NCBI GenBank assembly: GCA_023336875.1
Contig: JAMBLH010000140.1
Coordinates: 1-11,347, forward strand
Source: Actinomycetes bacterium
GTDB lineage: Bacteria; Actinomycetota; Acidimicrobiia; Spongiisociales; UBA5794
Direction of reading: 5' to 3'
DNA length: 11,347 bases
Below, one piece after another: positions 1 through 6,625 of the stretch (position 1 is the first letter of the stretch; every line of letters begins with the position of its first letter). The position numbers and the translations under genes are program-made. The notes below the pieces were generated by a model, which worked only from the letters and a program-made list of their open reading frames with translations, searched no databases and was not told the DNA's origin.

Positions 1-10
1 CTTTCTCTCC

Positions 11-58
11 GTTTTGGCGTGGGTTGCGGGAATATGTTCCCGCAACCCACGCCAAAAC
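11..58. terminator. Perfect 22-bp inverted repeat, probable operon-end terminator
   Basis: Positions 11-32 and 37-58 are exact reverse complements (22 of 22 bases) around a 4-base loop at 33-36. The repeat begins 9 bases past the stop codon of the last gene of the operon (stop at 68-70). A hairpin this long and GC-rich right after a stop suggests a transcription terminator, possibly bidirectional. Against a textbook intrinsic terminator, no run of U follows the stem on either strand; the T/A runs (TTTT, AAAA) sit inside the base of the stem. Alternatives are a dispersed REP-like palindrome or an mRNA 3' stabiliser. Confidence 0.55.
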
Positions 59-67
59 CCGTGGGGG

Positions 68-1135
68 TCAGGTTTGGGGGGTGGCCATTATTGCTGTGGT
101 GATGTCTTTCGCGTCGATACCGGGGGCATCGCTTGAGTCGAGGGTCTCCTTGACGATCGCGAGTACGGCAGCATCAGCGTGGTCGATGCCCACAAGGGCT
201 TCCTGGAGATTGTGGAGTGCCTCTGCCGGCTCAATGAAGAAGTCGCCTGAGAGAAGTATCCCGTCGATGGAGCCGTCGTGAACGGCGACGCTTGCGCGGA
301 TGAGGCCACCAGGTGCCTTGTAGACGCCCTCCAGGACGTTCACACCTTCAGCGATCCGCACCTTGTCGCCTGACGGTGGCAGCCCATCGAGATGGAGCCA
401 CTCTGCCGAGGCGATCCGCTCCTCCTGCTCAGCTATCGCGGCAAGCTCGTCCGCACGTGGTTCGTCGAGCACGAGCTCATCGCCGAGCGTCTCGTTGAAG
501 CACGCGATCAGGATCCGTACCCCCTCGTCACGGCTGGGTGCATCATCTCCGAGTTGCCGGTTGATCGTTGTGAGGTACTCCTTCATCGTTGAGTACATCT
601 TGTCTCGGAACTTCTCAGATGGGACCCGGAGCACTCTGACCATCAGTTCGTAGTTGAAGTCGAACATCAGGCTGCCGGCAACGATCATCGATTCACCCAC
701 AGTTGCTGCCCCTGTGCCGCCGATTTTTCGTCCGTCGACCTGGATGTCGTTGACGGGCCGGTGAACGGCAGGAATGCCCATACGGTTGAGTGCAAGCACG
801 GGACCTGCGAGAAACTTCGTGTAGACATCTGCCAGGGTGGTCGGCGCTCTCGACTCGTGAAAGATCGTGTGCCAGAAAGTCTGTCCCTCGTCGAGATACA
901 CAGCTCCACCGCCGACCTCTCGCCTGTACACAGGAACGCCAGCCTCCTCACAGAACTCGAGGTCCACCTCGGTCTTCGCGTCCTGATGGTGCCCGATGCT
1001 CACAAACGGATCGAGTGGGCGCGTGATAGTGATCGTGTCTGGTGTGTCCTCGCGCAGCGCGTATCCGACACCGTGAAAGATGGCGAGCGAGCGGAGCGAC
1101 TCCACTTGTCCGAAGTCAATGAGTCGAATGGTCAT
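68..1135 (-). CDS. lplA: Lipoate-protein ligase of the sulfur-oxidation type (sLpl(AB)-like)
   Basis: A 355-residue LplA-family ligase that would activate lipoate with ATP and attach it to the LbpA lysines encoded just upstream. The N-terminal catalytic domain (about 1-245) shows the lipoyl-AMP pocket motif RREVGGGAVY at 71-80 and GRKIGG at 135-140, with Lys137 as the expected catalytic lysine; His49-His50 lie in the conserved IGHHQ stretch. Residues about 250-320 look like the LplA C-terminal accessory (LplB-type) domain, so both halves are fused in one chain. The ATG at 1133-1135 is preceded by an AAGGGAAGG ribosome site, and the stop of the second lbpA is 15 bases upstream, so it is the last operon gene. 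Clustering with two lbpA genes and sHdr genes points to a dedicated ligase rather than the housekeeping one for dehydrogenases. Family assignment is firm; the LbpA specificity is inferred from context. No lipoate synthase is visible, so the source of lipoate or octanoate is unknown. Confidence 0.93.
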   Translation of the reverse strand: MTIRLIDFGQVESLRSLAIFHGVGYALREDTPDTITITRPLDPFVSIGHHQDAKTEVDLEFCEEAGVPVYRREVGGGAVYLDEGQTFWHTIFHESRAPTTLADVYTKFLAGPVLALNRMGIPAVHRPVNDIQVDGRKIGGTGAATVGESMIVAGSLMFDFNYELMVRVLRVPSEKFRDKMYSTMKEYLTTINRQLGDDAPSRDEGVRILIACFNETLGDELVLDEPRADELAAIAEQEERIASAEWLHLDGLPPSGDKVRIAEGVNVLEGVYKAPGGLIRASVAVHDGSIDGILLSGDFFIEPAEALHNLQEALVGIDHADAAVLAIVKETLDSSDAPGIDAKDITTAIMATPQT

Positions 1136-1150
1136 ATATGCCTTCCCTTG

Positions 1151-1600
1151 TCAATCTGCGCACCGGATGCAACTCATATCGAGTCCGTCTATCCGCATGC
1201 GATATGCCTCGACAGCATCGTCGTCCACGAGCAGGCCCTTAGGAGCGGTGGCCGGATCATCCGGCCTCACGACAGATATCCAGCCGGCCTCGTACGGATC
1301 CTTGTTTGCTACAAGAATGTCGTCTGTGAACGCTGCGTCATTCGTTGCAATGATCTCGCCGTCGAAAGGGGAGTGAATCGGCCCAACCCACTTCGCAGAC
1401 TCGACGGTTGCAATCGATTTTCCGGCCTCCACCCTTTTTCCCACCTTCTTAAACCGGATCGATACCATCTTTCCCATCCTGGTCTGGGCAACGTCAGTGA
1501 GTCCCATCCGGGCACCATCGTCCTCGAACCGCACCCACAGATCCCCCTCAACATCGTAGGACAGTCCCTTTGGGATGGCACAACCGCGGTGGACGATCAA
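1151..1600 (-). CDS. lbpA2: Lipoate-binding protein, GcvH-like, second copy (LbpA2)
   Basis: A GcvH-fold lipoyl carrier of about 149 residues. The lipoylation motif ESAKWVGP puts the modified lysine at residue 70, followed by the typical SPFDGEI turn. Glycine cleavage H protein is the nearest housekeeping relative, but no gcvT or gcvP is present and the KWVGP surroundings are those of the sulfur-oxidation LbpA group. Three cysteines stand outside the core fold: Cys7, and Cys144 and Cys147 in a CxxC pair three residues from the C-terminus. The start is uncertain. I chose the TTG at 1598-1600 because the product then begins like its neighbour (basic residues, then RGC, then xIPxxLxY) and a GGGTGA lies 4 bases upstream, overlapping the preceding stop. 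A GTG at 1664-1666 would give 171 residues but would read deep into the upstream gene without a clear ribosome site. The role, carrying a lipoate-bound sulfur intermediate for sHdr, follows from family knowledge. Confidence 0.9.
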   Translation of the reverse strand: MIVHRGCAIPKGLSYDVEGDLWVRFEDDGARMGLTDVAQTRMGKMVSIRFKKVGKRVEAGKSIATVESAKWVGPIHSPFDGEIIATNDAAFTDDILVANKDPYEAGWISVVRPDDPATAPKGLLVDDDAVEAYRMRIDGLDMSCIRCAD

Positions 1601-1604
1601 CAAG

Positions 1605-2042
1605 TCACCCGCATTCGATCCCTTCGGCCTCGAGAAAGGCCTCGTATGCCGAAACACCTTCGGCACCTGTGACGAGATCGACCACGTCCGTATCCCAGTT
1701 GTCCGGTTGGATCTTCATGTACCAGCCTTCACCGTACGGGTCGGTGTTGACGATCCCAGGATCCGTACCGAGGAGGGGATTGGTCTCGAGCACCTCACCC
1801 GTCACGGGTGACATGACCGGCCCTACCCATTTTCCGCTCTCGATTGTCCCGAGCGACCGCCCCTTCTTCGCTGGCCTGCCCACCTTCTTGGGAAGGGCTG
1901 AAATGATCGCGTGGGCGAGGCTCTGTGCAACGTCGGTGACTCCGACGAGGACAGTGCCGTCATCCAGCGGCTTTACCCATACGTGCTTCTCCGGCCAGTA
2001 GTAGAGATCCTCAGGGATATTGCATCCGCGTACTTCACTCAT
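1605..2042 (-). CDS. lbpA1: Lipoate-binding protein, GcvH-like, first copy (LbpA1)
   Basis: A 145-residue GcvH-like lipoyl carrier. The motif ESGKWVGP places the lipoylated lysine at residue 71, followed by SPVTGEV, as in the known LbpA proteins of sulfur oxidisers. It shares its layout with the next gene (RGCxIP at the start, GVTDVAQ near 34-40, DPYGEGW near 101-107), so the two look like an old tandem duplication that has diverged. It has Cys7 and Cys144 but not the C-terminal CxxC of the second copy. The ATG at 2040-2042 has a near-perfect GGAGGA at 2051-2056, eight bases upstream, and overlaps the previous gene by 8 bases, so the two are probably translated together. In the cell it would swing lipoate-bound sulfur substrate into the sHdr complex. 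Involvement in glycine cleavage is unlikely from context but not excluded by the fold. Confidence 0.92.
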   Translation of the reverse strand: MSEVRGCNIPEDLYYWPEKHVWVKPLDDGTVLVGVTDVAQSLAHAIISALPKKVGRPAKKGRSLGTIESGKWVGPVMSPVTGEVLETNPLLGTDPGIVNTDPYGEGWYMKIQPDNWDTDVVDLVTGAEGVSAYEAFLEAEGIECG

Positions 2043-2319
2043 CCGCTGTCTCCTCCGCGTGTTTGTCCTGCCAGTGATAGAGGAATAGATCGAAAGCCAC
2101 AAGTCGAATCTCTCGATAGTGCTCCTCGAGGAAGGTGGGGTCGTTGTATCTGGGTTTGACCTCCTGGCGATGCCCCTCTTCGCACAGGGGACAGTTGAGC
2201 TCCATGAAGCGACGTCCCCACGAGTCCTGTTCGGCGATCACCTCCTCCGAGTGATCGTCTGTGAGATGCGCGTGCAGTTCGGGGCGACTCCCTGTGCGGT
2301 CGCAGAAAGGACACTTCAC
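2035..2319 (-). CDS. Small zinc-finger-like protein with two CxxC/HxxxxH units
   Basis: I do not recognise a named family for this 94-residue protein. It contains two similar metal-site patterns: Cys3-x2-Cys6 with His18-x4-His23, then Cys43-x2-Cys46 with His82-x4-His87. The first has the spacing of a short C2H2 finger; the second has a 35-residue insertion between its cysteine and histidine halves. Both cysteine pairs read CPxC, which is typical of zinc knuckles. No membrane segment or signal peptide is seen. The GTG start at 2317-2319 overlaps the TGA of the upstream winged-helix gene (GTGA), with GAGGA a few bases before it, and the end overlaps lbpA1 by 8 bases. That tight coupling makes it a real gene and ties it to the sHdr-LbpA operon. 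It could bind nucleic acid, help the winged-helix protein as a partner, or serve metal or sulfur handling; none of these is shown. Confidence 0.75.
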   Translation of the reverse strand: MKCPFCDRTGSRPELHAHLTDDHSEEVIAEQDSWGRRFMELNCPLCEEGHRQEVKPRYNDPTFLEEHYREIRLVAFDLFLYHWQDKHAEETADE

Positions 2320-2801
2320 TCGGTCCTCGCAAGCTCACGCGTTGTAACTGCGATTGCACGGTTGATGAGTTCCATCACCGCGTGGCCGCCGCTGGTTATT
2401 AGGACCTGGTCCGCCTCGGGTACCTTGGACGCGAGTCCCGCGGAGATAAGGTCTCCGACTCTCTCCTGTAGGGGCAACCTGCCGAGCCCTGTGGTTTCGA
2501 CGAGCTGGCCTGTTGAGAGGTTCTCCGATTCGTGGAGAGCCTCCAGGATGCTGAAACATTCCGGGTTCGACGCGATCTGCATCGTGCGAAGCACTGATTC
2601 GCGTGCCGCAAGGCCTCGCTCTGTTGCATCGGATCTGAAATCATTCTTCCAGTTACCCGTTCCCGACTCGAGACGATCTTCACGGTCGAGGACGCTGATC
2701 TGATACCGAAGCACGCCAGCTACGTCCATGCCGATGGCACGCGCAGTTAGATCGTCTTCCTTCGTCCGCTGGATCTGAAGCGGGACACCTCCCTCAGCCA
2801 A
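2316..2801 (-). CDS. Winged-helix-like protein, possible ArsR/MarR-type regulator
   Basis: A 161-residue soluble protein. Residues about 80-148 read like a winged helix: a helix (FSILEALHES), STGQLVETTG as the first helix of a helix-turn-helix, a recognition-helix-like LPLQERVGDLISAGL, then a short wing (VLITSGG) and a final helix. The first 65 residues are polar and not recognisable to me. It has one cysteine (Cys82), so it lacks the cysteine pairs of known thiol-sensing ArsR repressors of sulfur-oxidation genes. The TTG start at 2799-2801 is supported by GGAGGT eight bases upstream and an 8-base overlap with the end of the emo gene. Its place inside the operon suggests either feedback control of the cluster or a protein-binding rather than DNA-binding use of the fold. 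The winged-helix reading is by eye and needs a profile or structure comparison. Gene reality is likely; function is open. Confidence 0.7.
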   Translation of the reverse strand: MAEGGVPLQIQRTKEDDLTARAIGMDVAGVLRYQISVLDREDRLESGTGNWKNDFRSDATERGLAARESVLRTMQIASNPECFSILEALHESENLSTGQLVETTGLGRLPLQERVGDLISAGLASKVPEADQVLITSGGHAVMELINRAIAVTTRELARTE

Positions 2802-4887
2802 CCGGCACCACCTCCATTGCGCGCTCGACGAGCTGTGCTATGTCGACCACTTCAATGCTGCCTTCGTTGCCTGTGGTCTTGACTGCATCTGAGTACATGA
2901 TCATGTCCTTTGGGCAGGAGACAACGAAGAACTTCACATCTTCGCCGAGGGCTACGGCTTCCCTGATCCTGTTCTCAGCCGGTCGTTCGTCGAGTCCGGA
3001 GTCATCCATCCAGATCCGGCCCCCACCGGCACCGCAGCAGAAGCTGTTCTCCCGACAACGGCCCATCTCCACCACCTCGAGTCCAGTTGCCGCGATGAGT
3101 CTTCTCGGTGCATCGTACTCGTCCTGATACCGGCCGAGATAGCATGGGTCGTGGTACGTTGCCTTGCCAGTGAGGCCACCGACCTCGAGCGTCCCCGAGG
3201 TGACGAACTCATCGAGCAGCGCTGTGTAGTGCAGCACGTCCTCATCGGTTGGATACTCACCCCGAAGCGTATTGAGGGAGTGCGGGTCCGTGGTGAACAT
3301 TCGTTGGTAGTCAGCGGTTTCGAACGCTTCAGCATTCTGGTCACGGAGCATCTCGAAGAGACCCTCCTCGCCTGCTCGTCGGACATCGTTGCCTGAGTTC
3401 TTCTCGCCGTCATAGAGGATTCCGAAGTCGACACCCGCCTCTGTCATCAGCCGCGCAACGGCCTGGGAGACTTCGGTTGCCCGAGGGTCGAACGATGCAT
3501 GGTCGCCGACGAACCAGAGGTAGTCGACCGGTTCCTTTCGAGCGTCCTTCAGCTTGAAGTCGAGACCCTTCGTCCAGCGAGCCCTCTGCTTTGAAGATTT
3601 GCCGAAGCTGTTTCCTCCTCTGGCGAGCGACTGGAATGCAGTTTGTAGGCCAGGCTCGATCTCGCCAAGGTCGACAAGACGCCTCCGGAGTTGGACGATC
3701 GTGGGTATGTGCTCGATCCCGACGGGACAAACCTCCATGCAGGCCATACACGTGGTGCACGCCCACAGCGTGTCCCCCGCAATGACAACTCCAGCCACCT
3801 CGGCCGCATCTGCATGACGTGGGGTAGCACCCGGGCCGTACCACAGGTTGATACCTGCTTTCGCATCGGCATGTTCCCTCAGGTCGAGGATCAGATCGCG
3901 GGGCGAGAGTGGTGAGCCGGTCGCTCTCGCGGGGCACACCTCGTGACAACGACCGCACTTGGTGCATGAGTCGAGATCGAGGAGATCCTTCCACGTGAAG
4001 TCCTCAAGCGACTTGTATCCGGGTGATGCTGGATCCTCAACACCTGCCAACACGGCTGCCGAACGCTGCTCCGCGAACGCAAGGTCGGCAGCATCATCGA
4101 TGATGTGCATGCCCTTTGAGTAGGGGAGGTATGCAATGAACGCAAGCGCCGCCGCGCCGTGGATCCACCACGTGATCAGGCGGGCCGTGTTGTTGCCTGC
4201 CTCGCCTAGTGGTGTCGTGAGCCATGCAATGAACCAACCACCGATCGACACGATCTCGAAATCCGGATAGTTGGTGGCTGCGATGCGGAATCCTTCGAGA
4301 AGGAAGCCGGTGATCGCGATCGTGAGGAGTATCAGCAGGAACGCCTTGTCGCCAAGGGCGTAGCCGCGCCGATCCGACTCAACGCCGTCCACACGGGCGT
4401 AATCCAGTCGCGCTGGCTTCTTTCGTCTGATCATTCCAAGGGTGATCAGCCCGACGATGAAGCCAATGCCAAAGACATCGAGCACAAAGCTGTAGACGAT
4501 GTAGAACGTACCGTGCCAGAACTGCCACTCCGGCTTGTTAAGCAGCACACCAACGATGTCCTCATCGATTGCGATGATCGTTGTGCCGATGAGCAGCACG
4601 ATGAATCCCCAGAAGACGAAGAAATGGGCAACGCCGACGACGCGATTGCGCTTGGCGATGGTTCGGTTCGACGCGAGATCGCCCACTGCCCTGACGAGCC
4701 TCTTGGCGCTCAGTCTCGCGGTCGGGCGGCCCCTCGAGTACTTTCGGATCCGCCGGTACCAGCCCCAGAGAAAGACACCGATAGCGACCGCTGCCAGCAG
4801 ATAGAAAATGGCAATGGCCCAGCCGGAGAACCCGAGGAAGGTCTCGCGGCCTGCCTCAGCGGCGTCGGGAAACAGAGACGCCAGCAT
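2794..4887 (-). CDS. emo: Membrane ETF:quinone oxidoreductase, heme b plus HdrD-like (EMO type)
   Basis: A 697-residue membrane protein that would take electrons from EtfAB and pass them to the quinone pool. The N-terminal third (to about residue 255) holds five or six hydrophobic segments of the NarI/DsrM/HdrE kind, with His88, His125, His243 and His261 as candidate heme b ligands. A ferredoxin-like part follows with two [4Fe-4S] motifs, Cys308/311/314/318 and Cys377/380/383/387. The C-terminal part is HdrD-like with one intact CCG domain: Cys582, Cys617-Cys618 and Cys658. The expected first CCG domain has lost its cysteines. This is the layout of ETF:(methyl)menaquinone oxidoreductase. ATG at 4885-4887 shares its A with the etfA stop (TGATG), with GAAGG just upstream; a TTG one codon earlier is possible but has no room for a ribosome site. 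Position after etfBA supports the pairing. The kind of quinone is not known. A fatty-acid role would be the alternative outside this context. Confidence 0.9.
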   Translation of the reverse strand: MLASLFPDAAEAGRETFLGFSGWAIAIFYLLAAVAIGVFLWGWYRRIRKYSRGRPTARLSAKRLVRAVGDLASNRTIAKRNRVVGVAHFFVFWGFIVLLIGTTIIAIDEDIVGVLLNKPEWQFWHGTFYIVYSFVLDVFGIGFIVGLITLGMIRRKKPARLDYARVDGVESDRRGYALGDKAFLLILLTIAITGFLLEGFRIAATNYPDFEIVSIGGWFIAWLTTPLGEAGNNTARLITWWIHGAAALAFIAYLPYSKGMHIIDDAADLAFAEQRSAAVLAGVEDPASPGYKSLEDFTWKDLLDLDSCTKCGRCHEVCPARATGSPLSPRDLILDLREHADAKAGINLWYGPGATPRHADAAEVAGVVIAGDTLWACTTCMACMEVCPVGIEHIPTIVQLRRRLVDLGEIEPGLQTAFQSLARGGNSFGKSSKQRARWTKGLDFKLKDARKEPVDYLWFVGDHASFDPRATEVSQAVARLMTEAGVDFGILYDGEKNSGNDVRRAGEEGLFEMLRDQNAEAFETADYQRMFTTDPHSLNTLRGEYPTDEDVLHYTALLDEFVTSGTLEVGGLTGKATYHDPCYLGRYQDEYDAPRRLIAATGLEVVEMGRCRENSFCCGAGGGRIWMDDSGLDERPAENRIREAVALGEDVKFFVVSCPKDMIMYSDAVKTTGNEGSIEVVDIAQLVERAMEVVPVG
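2810..2815 (-). promoter_or_regulatory. Ribosome binding site that fixes a TTG start
   Basis: On the minus strand these bases read GGAGGT, eight bases before the TTG at 2799-2801. The site lies inside the last codons of the emo gene. It is the main reason to accept TTG as the start of the winged-helix gene. Confidence 0.6.
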
Positions 4888-5843
4888 CAACCTTCGAGAC
4901 GATCCGTGAGTTCTGGCATAAAGTCGAAGAGATCACCGACCCAGCCGTAGTGGGCGACTCCGAAGATCGGCGCCTGTGGGTCCGAGTTGATGGCGATGAT
5001 GATCGCTGAGTCTCGCATGCCTTCGAGATGCTCCGGTGCTCCAGAGATCCCGAGAGTGAGATAGATCTTCGGCTTCACCGTCAAGCCGGATTTCCCGACC
5101 TGACGGTCCTTCGGCAGCCAGCCCTGGTCTATGATGGGTCTCGATGCTGCGAGTGGTGCGCCGATCGCGTCAGCGAGTTCCTGAGCCTCCTCGATGTTGT
5201 CCTCTGACTCGATTCCGCGTCCTATCGCCACGAGGACTTCTTCTGCGGCGATATCGATGTCGCCAGTTTCTGGTTCGGTGAGATAGAGGAACTCAATCCC
5301 GAGCTCCGGAACAGAGACGTCAATCGATTCCTCGCTGCCAGCGCCACCGCTCCGCCCATCATCGGCTGACGCGCATCCGGAGAGCATCGCGAAGATCGCC
5401 CTGTCTCCATCCACCTGGACGTCGACCTCGACCTTTCCACCGTATAGCTGGCAGGTTGCAGAGAGCCCATCGTCCGCGTTGACGCCAAGGCAGTACGAAA
5501 CAAGCGGAAGGTCTGTTGTTGCTGCGGCGACGCTTGCGATGTCCATACCTATCGACGTGTAGGGAACGAGAGTGATAGCGGGTTTGCGATCTGTGATGAG
5601 ATCTGTGAATACTGCGGCGTGACCCTGTGGGTTGAACTCGCCGAGCTCGTTCGATTCACCGACGAGAATCGTGTCGGCTCCGCCGAGCTGATATGCAAGG
5701 CTTCCTGCCCCCGTTCCGATGATCGCCGCTTCGACAGAAGCACCTGTCGAATCAGCAAGCTGGCGTGCGAGGGCGATCAGTTCAAAGGAAGCGTCAGTGA
5801 CCTGACCGTTGAGGTGTTCTGCGTAGATGAGAATGTTCGCCAT
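4887..5843 (-). CDS. etfA: Electron transfer flavoprotein alpha subunit
   Basis: The 318-residue alpha subunit of a soluble ETF, forming a heterodimer with the EtfB encoded just upstream. The C-terminal FAD domain is intact: GRG at 208-210, SRP at 234-236 with Asp239, QVGKSG at 248-253, GISG at 265-268 with His272 two turns on, and AIN-D around 284-288. The N-terminal half is the usual diverged alpha/beta domain. Length is normal for the family. ATG at 5841-5843 is preceded by AGGAG at good distance, and the etfB stop is only 8 bases away; its own stop overlaps the emo start. Gene order (sHdrB3-like, etfB, etfA, emo) indicates that it carries electrons from the sHdr side to the membrane rather than from acyl-CoA dehydrogenases, none of which occur here. 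A second flavin in a bifurcating ETF cannot be ruled in or out by eye. Confidence 0.96.
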   Translation of the reverse strand: MANILIYAEHLNGQVTDASFELIALARQLADSTGASVEAAIIGTGAGSLAYQLGGADTILVGESNELGEFNPQGHAAVFTDLITDRKPAITLVPYTSIGMDIASVAAATTDLPLVSYCLGVNADDGLSATCQLYGGKVEVDVQVDGDRAIFAMLSGCASADDGRSGGAGSEESIDVSVPELGIEFLYLTEPETGDIDIAAEEVLVAIGRGIESEDNIEEAQELADAIGAPLAASRPIIDQGWLPKDRQVGKSGLTVKPKIYLTLGISGAPEHLEGMRDSAIIIAINSDPQAPIFGVAHYGWVGDLFDFMPELTDRLEG

Positions 5844-5851
5844 GTTGTCTC

Positions 5852-6610
5852 CTACACCACTCCTGCCGCGGACAAGATCTCATAGACCTTTTCGGCAGCA
5901 GCTTCCTCGTCGCCCTCGATCATCTCAGCACCCTCACCAGTATCTGGCAATCTCATCGCCGTGATGTGTATCCGGCCTTCGTTTCCGCGCTCAGGCATAT
6001 CAACCGACGCCAGGGTTCCAGAGTCTTGCGCTTGCTTAATGCGAGCGACGGCAACATATCTGGGCGCTTCTCGCGCTGTTTGCACACCAAGCACTGCCGG
6101 GAAACTCACCCGGTAGTCGGCAGTGATGCCGCCCCAGTACTCCTTTGTCACCTTGAGACCGTCTCCATCTGGCTTCACCGAGACAACCACAGACATGTGC
6201 GGGTATCCAAGAGAAGCGGCGGCGAGCATGGCAACCTGCCCCTCGAGTTCATCTGATGCCTGTACCCCAGACAAGACGAGGTCGTACGCAACAGGTCCGA
6301 TCGTCTCAGCGAAAGCGGCCGCCTGGCTGTGTGCATCGAGCGGGTCGATGTCCTCGCCGATCATCATTGCCTCATCGGCACCTTTGGCGATAGCGGTGTG
6401 GAGCATCTGTTCCACCTCATCGGCTGATCCAATGGCGTAGGCGGTCACCGTCCCCCCGATCTCCTCCTTCAGGAGGAGCGCTTCTTCGAGCGCGTGATCA
6501 TCAAATTCGTTGAGGACGAATCCGAGATAGTCCCTGTCGAGATCCTCACCATCTATCTCAAACTCTTCCACGGGGTCCGGCACGGCCCGCATCAGTACAG
6601 CGATCTTCAT
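5852..6610 (-). CDS. etfB: Electron transfer flavoprotein beta subunit
   Basis: The 252-residue beta subunit of ETF. It starts with the family's typical MKIAVLMRAVPDP and has NEFDDHALEEAL near 34-45, then the nucleotide-binding loop GVQASDELEGQV followed by LAAASLGYPH in the middle of the chain. In most ETFs this loop holds AMP; in bifurcating ETFs it holds a second FAD. A DGDGLKV...YWGG stretch follows, as usual before the recognition loop that docks partner proteins. Length is normal. The ATG at 6608-6610 sits 15 bases after the stop of the sHdrB3-like gene with AGGGAG directly upstream. Identity as EtfB is secure. Its partner here is inferred to be the fused Hdr protein on one side and EMO on the other. 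Confidence 0.96.
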   Translation of the reverse strand: MKIAVLMRAVPDPVEEFEIDGEDLDRDYLGFVLNEFDDHALEEALLLKEEIGGTVTAYAIGSADEVEQMLHTAIAKGADEAMMIGEDIDPLDAHSQAAAFAETIGPVAYDLVLSGVQASDELEGQVAMLAAASLGYPHMSVVVSVKPDGDGLKVTKEYWGGITADYRVSFPAVLGVQTAREAPRYVAVARIKQAQDSGTLASVDMPERGNEGRIHITAMRLPDTGEGAEMIEGDEEAAAEKVYEILSAAGVV

Positions 6611-6625
6611 ACTCCCTGTTGCCTT

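Noticed and set aside
1151..1666. GTG at 1664-1666 as the start of the second lbpA
   Set aside because: It would overlap lbpA1 by about 60 bases, lacks a clear ribosome site, and adds a tail not matched in the sister copy.
761..1672. A 303-residue plus-strand open frame opposite the lipoate ligase and lbpA2
   Set aside because: It runs antisense to two well-recognised genes, has low-complexity composition and no family resemblance; it is a shadow of their codon pattern.
1151..2042. The GcvH-like genes as part of a glycine cleavage system
   Set aside because: No gcvT or gcvP is present, the genes sit with sHdr and a lipoate ligase, and the lipoyl site reads ESxKWVGP as in LbpA proteins.
4887..6610. 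ETF genes as part of fatty-acid beta-oxidation
   Set aside because: No acyl-CoA dehydrogenase or other beta-oxidation gene is nearby; the genes are embedded between sHdr-type proteins and EMO.
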